Of a stretch of 64,000 nucleotides of DNA, positions 52,901 through 64,000 are shown piece after piece. Position numbers and translations under genes: made by a program. Position 1 is the first letter of the stretch. Each line of letters begins with the position of its first letter. Under the pieces are notes generated by a model, which had not been told where the DNA came from, ran no database searches, and saw nothing but the letters and a program-made list of their open reading frames with translations. Source of the stretch: Apostichopus japonicus (taxonomy: Eukaryota; Echinodermata; Holothuroidea; Aspidochirotida; Stichopodidae); the NCBI RefSeq assembly GCF_037975245.1, contig NC_092569.1:33689668-33753667 (forward strand). The letters are read 5' to 3'.

Positions 52901-55900
52901 GCATTCAGGTTTACTGTGAGATGGAAAGTAACGGAGGAGGATGGACAGTGAGTAATGCAAACAGGGCTTTGAATTGTTACCTTTTACACAATGTAGTTTG
53001 CATTTTGCAAATCGATGCACTGAAGATCTCCTTGAGTTGAATTTGACCAATAGAAAAAAGTTCTATCACAATAAACTTATATATATATTAATATATATAT
53101 ATATATATATCTTATATTTAATCTTTATTAGTTCTATTACGGCTTTGGTCATATCCTTAAGGATTAGTAGATGAAACAATTGGATTACCTTTTTGTTTTC
53201 ATTCATAGGTTTTCCAGCGACGATCGAGTGCCTCCGTTGACTTTTATCTTGGTTGGTTGGACTACAAGAACGGTTTCGGTAATAAGAATGAAGACCACTG
53301 GCTAGGTAACAAATATATCCATTCTATGACCAACCAGAAAACGTACCAGCTTCGTATTGACCTAAGGGATTCCGCTTCATCATCGAAATACGCCATCTAT
53401 TCGACTTTTAGCATTAATAACGAGGCAGACAAGTATCGACTATCAGTTGGATCACACAGTGGAAATACAGGTAAGTAGTTGACATTCTTATCATTGACGT
53501 ATACATAAATGTGGACCAATTACGTCAATTAGGAAAAGCGTGAAGACCCCTCCCCCCAAAAAAAAAGAAGAAGAAAAAACATGCCAAACATGGAGGATAA
53601 GTGACGTGCTCCCCTATAGCAACTGATTCTTGTAGTACTCCTTGAATGTGCATTCTACAACAATTAACGTCTTGATCTCATAGCTACCGCATTCCTGGCT
53701 AAATGATATATGTTTTCAATTTTCACAGCAATTTTCAATTCCAAACATTGCTTTTTTCATTCAAACGTTTGAACTACCGTTGGAACGCACGTAGGTTTCC
53801 AAGAATATACAATGCGAATAGACATAAGAAGCAGACGATAATATTCGCTGTTCCTTGGCAACACAGGTCTCTTTGCCGTGTTTGCACGTAACAAGCACCT
53901 AACGTGATAGGAGTGACCGTCATACGCAATCTTTAAGACTATTACAGTAGATGTTCTAATAGTAGCTACAACATTTATAGTCAATTCACTTTATGTCAGT
54001 TCTATTCTTCATTTAAACTTATTTATTTCATGATCTGTCATGTGTCTGGTGTAATCTACGTTTAAACTCCAACATGCAAGCTCAGGTTGAAAAATCTAAA
54101 GATTACATTATGCTATAAAAATCGGGTAAAAAATTGAACAATCGATGACAATTAACACGGACCCTTCTTGCCATGCCCAGTAAAACAGGGACCTTTGATT
54201 ATTCAGGATTGGATCTTCAAATGATACCATGCTTTCCTAACTTGTAGGATATATTTAGGTACCTCATACACCCCCCCACCTCCCCTCCCCTCCTGTCCCA
54301 GATTCGAAGAAAGCCTAAGTTAACAATTGTGGTACAAGCACAGAAATGAACATTCGGTTATGCTATTTTCTTTCAAACGTTTGAACTACAGCTGGAACGC
54401 ACGTAGGTTTTCAGGACTATATACAATGTGTGCAGACATAAGAAGCAGACGATTAGATTCGCTTTTCATTGGCAACGCAGGTCTCCTTGCCGTGTTTGCA
54501 CGTAACAAGTACCTAACAATATATAAAACTATGGCAGTTGATATTCTAATAGTAGCCAAGCTCTATGTATTTCTGACACAGAGAAATTAAATCTCAACAT
54601 CACTATCATCCCAACCTAAACGAATATTCTGAAATTTGACGTAAATGTCTGTTGCCTTACCGCGCGCTGTTGCCTACGAAACTCGCAACACTTACAAAGG
54701 GGTTAATAATATATGAGTAGTACCTGGATGTATGTCACATGTGCCTTCACGTAACTGTGGTATGTATATTCGATGATTCTCATATCTGAAAATGTTGAGG
54801 CGCTATGTTAATATAATCATGTTATATATAAAGTCATCTAGGTTTTATCATTCATAGAACATTGAAACAGAGGAATCAGAAAGGATGTAGTTTTAAATAT
54901 TCGTCTGTATGGATTAGAGAAATTGTGATCAATCAATCAGCCTGTTTGAAGAAGTTATACGTACGAGACTAGATGGCACATGTCGATAAGAACTAAATAT
55001 TTCAATTTCAATGGTTAATATCATTCAAGATTTTCATAAAATGTAATATATAGACGTGTGGTTAGTTTCTCAAAACCTAAAATATTAGCTACTACATTCA
55101 TAGTAAATTCTCTTTATACAATGTCGGTTCTATTCTTCATTAAAACATATTTATTTCATGATTTGTGTATAGTGTAAATTTCAATCTACGTTTATAGTCC
55201 AACGTATGAGCTCAGGTTGAAAGATACAAAGATTACAAAGTGCTATAGATATAGGGTAAAGAATTTAAACAATCGATGGCACTAACACCCTGTATACCAT
55301 GTATACAGTAGAACAGGGAACTTGGAGCCGGGCAGATATTATATTACAACCATAAAAATGACATAAATAATTATGCCGTCTATTTGATTTTTGTTTTATT
55401 GGGAGATGGCCTTTTCAGCAAAATGCAATTATTACTTTGTATGTAATAAAAACAAGTAAGATTACTCAGGACTAGATCCTTCAACGATACCCTTGTTTTC
55501 CTAAATTGAATAAGATAGGAAGCTACATCACACAGCCCCCCCCCCCTCACACCCTCCTTATCTAAGTTCGAAGAGAGCCTTAGTTAGCCTATGTGGTACA
55601 ATAAAAAAAATAAGTACTGGGTTGAATGAGGGCATAAATGAAAAGTTGGTTATGCAAATTAAATTATACATCATATTATTCAACAAATTACAACATTAAA
55701 CACCGTGACAAACAATAATTTATAACTAGAGTTTGACAGAGTTAGTAAGCTTATTTTTTACCTTCAAAATAACAATCAAATAAATAAAAGAATGAATAGT
55801 AGTGTTAAATGCCGATAAATAAATAAAAATGAAAGAGCGATATTAGCGACTCTAGTAACCCAAACGTAGTATTTGGTTAAAGTAGTTTCCCCATCTGTAT

Positions 55901-56476
55901 GTTACTCCTGTAGCGGCACTGTATTTCAAGCGGAACAAAAATTTAAAAAAAAAGTATAAAAACGTCCTTGCAAAGACAAATTACCTACTTATTTATCTTA
56001 GTTAATGAACACAAAAAACAAACAATAAGCGGAACTGACGTTATTATCTTGTCAGGACAAGAACGCACTGCCCTCTAACTTGTATACACTGTTCGATCGT
56101 TCAAAGTCGATAAATTGAACGGTTTATTTAGTCTTTCTTGTTTCTTGCAGGTAATGACCGTTTGTCTTACAACAACAATAAACAATTCAGTACAAAAGAC
56201 CAGGACAACGACGGTAGTAGTTACGACTGTGCAGAGGGACATCGTGGAGCCTGGTGGTACGGTTATTATTATTATTATTATTATAGTTACTGCATTCGTG
56301 ATTACTATTGCCATTATTACCCTGATGGCAACTATTGTCGTCGTTGTGGATATTCAAATCTCAACGGAGACTACGACGGCTCTACTCGAGGAACGCACAT
56401 GTTCTGGAGTAGTGATAGTTTGAACGGTTACGGATGCAGCCTGCAATACACAGATATGAAAATACGGCCTGTGTAG
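43875..56476 (+). CDS. Secreted fibrinogen-related lectin, unit B (548 aa)
   Basis: Eight exons, same phases and lengths as in A except the last: 43875-43940, 49552-49582, 50236-50408, 50784-51048, 51902-52113, 52636-52947, 53209-53470, 56151-56476. The architecture is the same: signal peptide, incomplete fibrinogen-like domain, TIL, EGF-like, complete fibrinogen domain. The reading frame is intact, with no stop or frameshift, so both copies probably work. Exons 1-7 differ from A at few positions. Exon 8 differs widely and is 33 bp shorter. Intron 7 is 2680 bp against 1391 bp in A. Confidence 0.85.
49552..49582 (+). CDS. Lectin B exon 2: 31-bp microexon
   Basis: Identical to the A microexon, with the same acceptor TTACGCAG and donor GTAGGT. 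It carries the end of the signal region, [10 protein letters not shown]. Confidence 0.7.
50236..50408 (+). CDS. Lectin B exon 3: fibrinogen-like domain 1, first part
   Basis: [24 protein letters not shown] and GGWT are kept. The acceptor region reads CCATACAG where A has CATCCAG. Confidence 0.85.
50784..51048 (+). CDS. Lectin B exon 4: fibrinogen-like domain 1, middle part
   Basis: Nearly identical to A; one Val to Ile change (NEKIAYLTNQ). As in A, no calcium-site exon follows. Confidence 0.85.
51902..52113 (+). CDS. Lectin B exon 5: TIL domain
   Basis: All eight core cysteines are kept; one Arg to Leu change (SATSLTESEQC). Same phases as A. Confidence 0.75.
52636..52947 (+). CDS. Lectin B exon 6: EGF-like domain and start of fibrinogen domain 2
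   Basis: Same as A except small changes, including NDGYEGNGVTC. It ends GGGWT before GTGAGT. Confidence 0.8.
53209..53470 (+). CDS. Lectin B exon 7: fibrinogen domain 2, middle part
   Basis: Close to A, with KNEDHWLGN, YAIYSTFSINNEADKYRL. Donor GTAAGT in phase 1. Confidence 0.85.
53740..55700 (+). repeat. Repeated segments inside lectin B intron 7
   Basis: A segment with CAAACGTTTGAACTAC and GGAACGCACGTAGG occurs at about 53758 and again at about 54372; A has it once (about 23138). A second pair is at about 53975 and 55095 (GTTCTATTCTTCATT). C-rich stretches at about 54268 and 55535 form a third pair. So B's intron grew by internal duplication, or A's shrank. Confidence 0.7.
56151..56476 (+). 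CDS. Lectin B exon 8: ligand-pocket exon with poly-Tyr insert
   Basis: [12 protein letters not shown] is the calcium site, then SSYDCAEGHRGAWW. The insert is 26 residues longer than the usual loop: YGYYYYYYYSYC, then CHYYPDGNYCRRC and GYSNLNG. The poly-Tyr run is encoded by a (TAT)n trinucleotide repeat at about 56261-56284. It has three added Cys plus the one in GYGC, again an even number (four). The tail [16 protein letters not shown] is the same as in A. Confidence 0.85.
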
Positions 56477-56760
56477 ACAAAACACTGTATAAATAACAAG
56501 TTGCACAAAAGAACAGTTTTTACTAAGAAAAGTAAGAAAGATCGATACAGATCTTCGAGCATCGGACAGCTGGCCGTGCCATAGACAAGAAAGAAGAAGA
56601 AAATGCAACATAAGTTACGAATTGGACGATTCAACAAATAATTCATTTTTAAGGGAATGAGAAGTTAGCATTAATTGAAATTGATGTCAAATATTAATAT
56701 TAACCAGATTATTGTTGCTTAAAAGTTCGTAAATTGATTATTGTATGAGTCTCACAAAAG

Positions 56761-56766
56761 AATAAA
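56761..56766 (+). terminator. Polyadenylation signal AATAAA, lectin B
   Basis: AATAAA 284 bp after the stop; the block from here on is nearly identical to A. Confidence 0.6.
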
Positions 56767-56967
56767 ATCAGAAATCAAAGTGAACATGTCCATTTTTCTT
56801 TTCGTGTTTTCAATTCCAACCCTCACCTAGCCCCCCCCCCCCCAAAAAAAAATAGTTTGTCAGAAATTAACAATTGCGTGAAAGTGGTTTCTACGACCAC
56901 ACACCTACATATTATATCATACATCGATGGAAGTGTAAAGATTCAATGCAACATACACTTGAAAGGA

Positions 56968-56998
<31 letters not shown>

Positions 56999-57044
56999 TA
57001 TGTTAATGCAATGGAGGTAAACGACAAAGGCAAATGAATATATA

Positions 57045-57145
57045 TAAATGAAAATAGTAATGAGTTGGAAAATCAAGAACAGTAAAAAAACTTTCAGCCT
57101 CCACCGGGATCTTCCAACTCATTACGATTTTCATTGATATTTTTC

Positions 57146-57200
<55 letters not shown>
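57045..57200. repeat. SINE-like hairpin and (TA)n, unit B
   Basis: The tRNA-like piece with CCTCCACCGGGAT is followed by its inverted part and then about 50 bp of TA repeats. It is a reduced version of 25149-25552. Confidence 0.6.
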
Positions 57201-57203
<3 letters not shown>

Positions 57204-57949
57204 TGGTTTACGGCGTATGGCACTTAATGATGGTGACATTGGGCATGCTTCCGGTAAGCCAACCGACGGTACTGGGGCCTTGAAACCATAGGCCCTTTTG
57301 GCCCATGCACTGCGTGAAAGCATGCACTGGACAAAACTATGGCCTTTCTCGACAAGAGGATATTGGCCCTTTCGGCACCTTAAACCTGTAGCACATTCTA
57401 CGCCTCGCAACCACGACGAGTCGGTTTCCAGGCGGATAGGACCAGCTTCCTTTACTAAGCCTATTCTAGCCTATACTGATAGCATAACTAAGGGTGTTTA
57501 CGCCTAGTCAGACTCTTTCCCCCTCTCCGCATTATTATCATACAATTCGTCATTCTTCTAACAAACTGAAACAACACGGAAGAGCAAAGAAACGGAATTG
57601 CTCAATATATTGTTCATTAATGTTATTAGTCACCAATTACTCTCAACAAGGATGGTTCTCCTTTTTATCAAAGTGCTTCGAATCATGGATGTGTTATACC
57701 GTAGTTCGACCACGCACTCTGGTAGTCTACATGTGTATACCGTCTTATATCTAACTATTGATCAAAGTCACTAGTTTGTGGAGGTAGTACACAAGAACTA
57801 ACGCGATATCGTCGCCTCATGCTATTGGATGTTTTGTACGAATTCATTGGAAATATATATGCTATGCACAGATATTACATGAACAATTTGATGTCGAGTT
57901 GTTTCGAAGAAGTTCATCGAGTCTAAATTCCTCTTTGTTAATTTAGGTT

Positions 57950-58200
57950 ACCCGGGCAACCCACCCCCCCCCCCCCCGGACGAATTTCCCCCGGACGATT
58001 ACCAATCGGACGATTCCCCCTCGGACAATTCCCACCAGAACAATTCCCAATCCTGACAATTGCCCCCCCCCCCGGGACAATTCCCACCCGGACAATTGCC
58101 AAACTTGACAATTGCCCACCGGAGCATTCCCACTCCGGACAATTCCCAACCATGACAATTGCCGCCGGACAATTTCCCCTGGACAGTACCCCTCCTCGGA
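57950..58200 (+). repeat. GGACAATT minisatellite, unit B
   Basis: Matches the forward array at 26290-26533. The inverted partner array is absent because the unit ends at 58431. Confidence 0.75.
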
Positions 58201-58807
58201 AATGTCGACGATTGATTGACAGCTGTAGGAGGGTTTAAACTATTAGTCCAGTAAGAATGGGGGTTTACCAAGAACTAACTGCAAGAGGAGATTTCTTTTT
58301 TACATATTGTTGTTGCTTCCCCACTGAAGCATTTAAAGATATTGTTCGAAGCTCCGCCCACACATGAATAAAAATGAGATTGGCACCACAAACAATAGGG
58401 ACCATATACTCACTATGGGCAATTCACCACCTATGCTGTTAAAAGCTTTAATACCTAACACATAAAATTTAATTTCATATTCATTCAGCAATTTCCATGA
58501 CTACAGTCTGTCATGTCATTACGATTTGGAAGACATAATTTAATACATAAGTTTTACAAACACTTGGACAGCTTGGACCCTATCAGTATGGTCACCAACG
58601 ATGGATATGAGTATTGAAATAATACTACTTTGGAGAGGGGGAATGCAGAAGTTGGGGAATTGAAATTACTTTATGTTGAACACACATTTATGGACTGACA
58701 TTTGAATGTTTAAGCCAAATAGCTACATTGTAATGAAACTATGCCTTGGAACAAACTTGATGTAAGGCAAATTGCTCTTACACAACAATGCAGGACACGA
58801 AACTCAC

Positions 58808-60180
58808 CCATGCAAAGAATATAGCAGCCCCAGCACTGACATCACGGACTTGTTCCAAGTCAAAGGCAGACAGGATGTTTTTCACATCGGTAGCTGTCTC
58901 AGGACGTATTTTATTTGGGTCAGTTTCCATGACTCGTCTTTTCAAGACTTCCTTTCCAGTCTTAACTATCAGTGCTTGCATTTTCTCCCAATCCTGTAAA
59001 ATACCAGAATAAAATGGTTTTATGTCTATAAATGAGGCTAATGTAATAACGATCAATTCTTGTTCATTTAGTCTTGTGTTTACCAATATGGAGAGTCGTC
59101 ATCCAATCACATACAATCAACAATACAACAAGTAGCTTTGCAAAAGGTTGCCCTCATGGTAAGTAGCTATCTTTGCCACAGTCTTTCAGACACTAACTGT
59201 TGTAAAGAAGTCATCATCGTTACCCCACTTGATACCCGTAGCAGATTGTCTGGTTTCTAATGAGCTATCATCGTATTTCACCACTATCTATGTTGCTGTA
59301 AAAAAGGTTTGACATTCAATTCAATTAAACATGATAGATGAATAAAAAAGAAAAAATGCACAACGTTTGCAAAAAAGTCAAATAAGTACAACTAAAGGAT
59401 CAAACAAGTTTAGGAACTGTGAAATGGAAACCAATGTTTTTGAACATTTTAATTTTGGTTTCCTTCTCATTTCTCTTGCTTCCTGATTCGAGGTCAATCA
59501 TATTAACAAAGCATTCCTATCAACATAAAGCATTATTTCAAAGTATCATGGAAATAAAAATATGTCCTTTTTAACCGTTTCAGAATGTTTTCAACTTTAT
59601 TCAGGTCACAATCCGTGTTGGCTAATTTTAAACAAAGCATGGAAAACAGTTATGAATAAAAGAAAAAGGTAGAAAATGATCTAACTTTACTTTCTTTCCT
59701 GTCCCAAACATTTTATTAGTATTTCCTCTACTACTGTCTTGCAAAGTATATGAGTATGGTATTAAGATAACTTCTATCATCACGAAAATTGTAATTATTC
59801 TTACAGTCTTCAGGGTGAAATATGGCACCATGTGACAACCTACAATAGCTATAGAGCACTCCGGTTAGATTTCAGCAACCCTTGGTTCTATTTTATTTCA
59901 TTGAAAACATTTTCTGAGGATATCTTCTTATTTAAGGATATTTTTCTCAATTAAGACGGAATCCCATCTTCTGCTTCTTCTATTTTTTGACATATTGTTG
60001 GCAACCAAAATAAAAAATATGATATTCAAAAACTTATAAAAGCTAATTAATGTCTGATGTCTTTGGTCACATTTGGTTTAATTAAATGGGAACAAATTAC
60101 AAATCTTCTGCTTTCTCGGCTTGTTTTATAGCCTCTTGAACTTTCCATACTTCCTCTTCTTTCGCCAGCTCTGCTGCCCT
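58808..60180 (-). pseudogene. Dynein heavy chain stalk-like exon set, unit C (truncated)
   Basis: Exons 60180-60101, 59733-59691 and 58993-58808 are present. The last has an intact GTGAGT donor, with changes such as TATDVKNILSAF and KTGKEVLKRR. The terminal exon is missing because unit C starts 377 bp downstream on this strand, at the B/C junction. Confidence 0.45.
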
Positions 60181-60926
60181 CTATTAGCCAAAATTTAATA
60201 TAAAATGTTTAATAATGACGTAATTTAAATAAATGACGAGATAAACTTTTAATTTTAGCAAACTTTGTTAAATTTGTAAAATAGACAATGATTGTATCAA
60301 GTATTGCATTTCTCATTTTCTTCTGACGGGTACTTTACAAAACAACTAGATAATTCTTGAGATTTATTGTAAAACTTATTTACTGAAGTTAGTTTGTTCG
60401 AAATTTCTGTCAACTCTGCAATTTCTCAACGGTTGAATTTTTGTCGCATGAAATAATTGGTTAAATATGATGTCAACTTTTACCCAAAAAATTGGGAAAT
60501 ATGTTTCTTTTACGTGTCGAAATTCGGCTATACACTATTCAAAGGGGAGGTCTAAAAGAATTAATATTTCAGAGTAAAGTGTAAATTACAGACAAAACAG
60601 CACTATCATAGTTTCTGTTCCGCGCCCGAAAAAGGACAGCTCACATGGGAAATCCTGTTTTCTTTTCTTCCAACTATAGTCACTCCAGAAATAAGGAGGA
60701 ATACTTCCAAAATTTGGTTCATGCTTCTCTTTTTTTTTAACATTCCTACTGAATGCGCTCAAAACTTAATGTAGGGCATGACAAAAAAAATCGACTTTTA
60801 TCGAAACGTTCCAATTCTTACTACCACCGTATCCCAAAATGTCAACCAGTTTTGAGTTGACGCTTGTATTGATATCATTTTGCATAACAAATACAGCCTG
60901 TACTATGATAGGCAATTCAAATTTAA

Positions 60927-62151
60927 AGTCCCAGTCACATCTCACCGGATTGCAATAACGGAGAGGGAACAAAGACAAAAAATGGCACTCCGTTGATGTA
61001 CGGTAGTGTCCGTTTAGTCTGCGGTTCTCCTCCGTCCGTCTACGTTTCATTAACGGTGAGGTCCGGTTTGTCCGGCGTCGATTTTGAACATGCACAAAAC
61101 TTGGAACTGACATCCACCGAAAAAAGTCTCCGTTATTAATTCGTTACTACTCCGTTAAGCTTCCGTTTTATCAGTTTTTCATGCGTTTTGTTCGTTCTGT
61201 ATGCGTTTGGCATACTGTATTTCTCCGTTCGTCTTTGGTTATTGCTATTGCTCACCGGATCATTAACGGACAAAGAACGGATGAAACGTAGAAGTACAGT
61301 ACCTATACCGTATATTCGACGGACACTAACGTAGAAATAACGGAAGTGTAAAGGAATAGAACTGACAATGAACAGATAGGTAACGTACGTTACACGGAAG
61401 AAACGGAAGAACTCAGGCCAGAAAAGTATAACAGACGGACATAGAACGGAGATGCAGCGTACTTCCACCTTGTCCACTCCCAGCCTTCCACGCCTCATTC
61501 TGCTCCTATAACCTCTACCGTCAACACCTACATCATGGACCCTTCAGAAAGATTAAGCTTCACACCACAGTGTCAGTTTTACAAGCGCAGATGCTTATCA
61601 TTGAAGCCAATATCAAGAACTATGAACAAGTCAAGAAGAGACGGAAGAGACGTGCTCGGCGTAAATGCTGGTCTAGGGCCTGGCTTGGTCCACAGAGAAG
61701 ACGGCAGTTTAGTCTTTATGACCAACTAACGCAGTAGCTGCGAATGGAAGACCAAAATCTTTCATCAACTTCATGAGGATGCCCCCTGATATCAAGGCAC
61801 TCCGGAGGCCCAGGTTTTAGACCGTTTCTTCTCCGTTACTAGTCCGGTATGTCCGTTACTTTCCGGTACTCCTACGTTTTGTATTTTCTTTATCCGTTAA
61901 TTGTCCGTTGTAATTTCGTTACTATCCGTTGATGTTCGTTAGTACGTTCGTTGTTCTTCCGTTGTTTTCCGTTGTTCGTCCATTGCTGTCCGTCCCTTGT
62001 ACGTTTGTAATCCGTTTCACCGTTGAACTTCCGGTACGTTGCAATCCCCAGATGTATGCGCGACAACTTTTGCCAACGGAAATAACCGGATGACTGTTTT
62101 TCGCGCGGACTCTTGTCCGTTCGTGCAATCCGGTGAGATGTGACTGGGCCT
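60927..62151. mobile_element. PIF/Harbinger-like element, only in unit C
   Basis: A 1225-bp insertion with ends AGTCCCAGTCACATC and, inverted, AGGCCCAGTCACATC, continuing TCACCGGATTGCA, flanked by TAA (60924-60926 and 62152-62154). A and B have the empty site (about 10452 and 41190). A TAA duplication and a decayed Harbinger-type transposase inside point to PIF/Harbinger. The interior is rich in CCGTT and AACGG words. Confidence 0.8.
61582..61796 (+). pseudogene. Harbinger-type transposase N-terminal remnant
   Basis: One frame reads basic RRKRRARRKCWSRAWLGPQR then QFSLYDQLTQ, a TAG stop (61735-61737), LRMEDQ, a frameshift, and SFINFMRMPPD. The W-x-R-x-W-L, YD-L, L-ED and F-NF-RM-P pattern is the conserved start of HARBI1-like transposases. 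The catalytic part is missing. Confidence 0.65.
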
Positions 62152-63183
62152 TAAGACACACAAAATTGTTCTGACGTCCGTACAAGGACGGGCTTAATGT
62201 GCGGGGCCTACGGTAAGTAGTGTCAGAGATCTTAGAAGCAATATGATACTATCATTACCATTATTTGAACTACATTAAGGTGCTTTATAAAATGCTAACT
62301 ATTGCAAGAAACTTTGGGGACAGGGCAAGTACTTCTCCCGTGGTCCCAATGGCCCCGGCCTTGTTTATATAAACGATATCAAACATTTACAAATACATAT
62401 TAATACTGGTAGGTAGGTATACACATTTATCTCCTTTCCCAGTGATCTTATATTAAATACGACAATCCAGTGCCGTACGACTCACGGAACTTTGTCTAGA
62501 AGTATCAATAACTGACTCGAAGTTAACTTGTCGAGGTAAATATCTTTCTAAGGAGACTATATCTAAAGAGAGAAACCTGATTAGCAGATCACACCGTGCT
62601 GTAAAATTAGCTAGCCTATCCAATATCATATATCATAGCTATTTATTCTTTTGTCAAATTTCTTTGCCATCCCAATTTTCACACCGCAAGTCCTGTGTGA
62701 ATGGGGGAGAGTGTACATTCCATCTACCCCTGGCTACGCCACTGTCACCGAAATAATACTTTGGTGTAGGCATGCTGGTACTCATTTAATCATTATTGCT
62801 AGAACATCACGGGCAGTTGTCATCCGTTGGCTAATACTGTTGGGAACCAACCCTCAGGACTCTCCTGAGAAATGCTGGCCAGGGATATATTAACTGCTTG
62901 AACTACCTATAGCTACGCCTTTCAATATATAAAAGGTTTATGTCCAAGCAAATTATGATATGAATGTACCATATGTACCAAACGTATAAAGAAGATATGG
63001 ATGTAAATCCTATAGTTCACTTAAAAGTCCTCGTCCAATAAAACAGCCGACATTGCAATGAGATGTGAGAATACTCGATCCCGCAAACAGGATGTGACGT
63101 AGGCAGTATAAAACAAGGAAGTATTGTTCATACAGTATGCCGCTTCACAACTATTCGAAACGGTGTTAATAAGATATTTGTAC

Positions 63184-63186
<3 letters not shown>

Positions 63187-63282
<96 letters not shown>

Positions 63283-63296
63283 TAGATAGATATATG
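63187..63296. repeat. (TA)n microsatellite, unit C
   Basis: Counterpart of 11594-11768 and 42232-42313, ending in GATAGATAGATA. Confidence 0.95.
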
Positions 63297-63514
63297 AGAA
63301 TGTATACAAATATATATTTAACACCGTTTCGAATTGTTTTGCAGCGGTATACTGTATGAACAATACTTCCTTGTTGGGAGCAGGTGGTGGGTTTGGTGCA
63401 CAATTAGGGCTATTTTGATTACCACATCTTTTAGAGATGTGTCCAACATGATGAAAAAAAATGGAAAAAGAAAACCCTATAGTGTGTTATTGGTGATAAT
63501 GTGTAGATGCACTA

Positions 63515-64000
63515 TATATTAGTTCATACATTTGTATGGTGTAGAAGAGTCCATATAATGTGTATATTGTACACCGTAATGCATACATAGTGTATGGTAT
63601 ATGCTTGTTCATACGGTGTGTATAGAGTATACATAATTCATACAATGTGTATACTTACGACTAGTTCATACAGAGCGTAAAGTGTAGACTATAGTTCACA
63701 TTGTGTATAATTCGTGCAGTGTGTATAGTATATACTATATCATACCTTGAATATAGTGAAGTCTATTTCATACAGTGTGTAGTGTAGTGTGGACTAGGTA
63801 ATACCTTCCATATAGTGTAGACTAGCCAATACAGTGTGTAAAGTGTACACTATAGTTCACATCGGGTATAGTTTATATAGTTTGTATAGTATAGATCAGA
63901 TCATACCTTGAATATAGTGTAAACTAGTTCATACAGTGTGCTTATTGTAGACTAGATCATAAATTGTATAGTGTAGACTAGTTAATGTAGTGTTTAACTT
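63515..64000. repeat. Degenerate minisatellite, unit C (partial)
   Basis: Counterpart of 11975-12640; cut by the window end. The lectin start would follow about 0.9 kb later. Confidence 0.75.

Larger units (their letters stand above)
36432..58431. repeat. Duplication unit B
   Basis: It starts inside the right end of the palindromic element found at 1107-1756 and ends at the junction with unit C. It lacks the hAT insertion of A and has shorter (TA)n tracts and a longer lectin intron 7. Confidence 0.85.
58431..64000. repeat. Duplication unit C (start only)
   Basis: From CTATGCTGTTAAAAG on, it matches A from 7750 and B from 38482. The spacing of B to C is thus about 19.95 kb. It runs off the window within the minisatellite before the lectin gene. 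It lacks about 215 bp found in A at about 10165-10380. Confidence 0.85.

Noticed and set aside
61136-61498. 120-codon minus-strand frame in the unit C insertion
   Set aside because: It reads through CCGTT-type repeats of a Harbinger-like element; the real transposase remnant is on the other strand.

Overview
The window looks like AT-rich animal nuclear DNA. Genes are split by GT-AG introns, there are long (TA)n tracts, and decayed DNA transposons are dense. A secreted fibrinogen-related lectin in tandem copies fits a marine invertebrate; an echinoderm is my guess, and it is inference only. I see no bacterial operon, rRNA, tRNA gene or CRISPR array.

The backbone is a segmental duplication of about 20-25 kb. 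Unit A runs from about 1709 to 26771, unit B from about 36432 to 58431, and unit C from 58431 past the window end. By eye they are roughly 97% identical in coding and non-coding DNA. Each full unit holds two genes. On the + strand is an eight-exon gene for a secreted protein: signal peptide, incomplete fibrinogen-like domain, TIL cysteine-rich domain, EGF-like domain, then a complete fibrinogen C-terminal domain. I predict 559 residues in A (13334-24591) and 548 in B (43875-56476). On the - strand, upstream of it, are a few short exons that read like the coiled coil and microtubule-binding tip of a dynein heavy chain, probably a duplicated gene fragment (A 2956-9497, B 37658-40229, C 58808-60180).

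The most interesting point is the last exon of the lectin gene. It carries an inserted Tyr/Cys-rich loop, about 36 residues in A and 26 in B, between the GAWW motif and the second cysteine of the ligand-pocket loop. This exon and its flanks are much more diverged between A and B than the rest of the unit, with abrupt edges. That suggests recombination or selection focused on the recognition surface, as in other diversified fibrinogen-related immune lectins.

Between A and B (26772-36431) lies a transposon mosaic: arrays of a GGACAATT minisatellite in opposite orientations, a 2.46 kb hAT-like element, a 580-bp foldback element with an 8-bp target duplication, and about 2.1 kb of a 43-bp minisatellite with a 511-bp higher-order duplication ending at the start of unit B. 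Unit A alone carries a 3.97-kb hAT transposon with nested elements; unit B keeps the empty site. Unit C alone carries a 1.2-kb PIF/Harbinger-like element. The lectin of unit C would start beyond the window.
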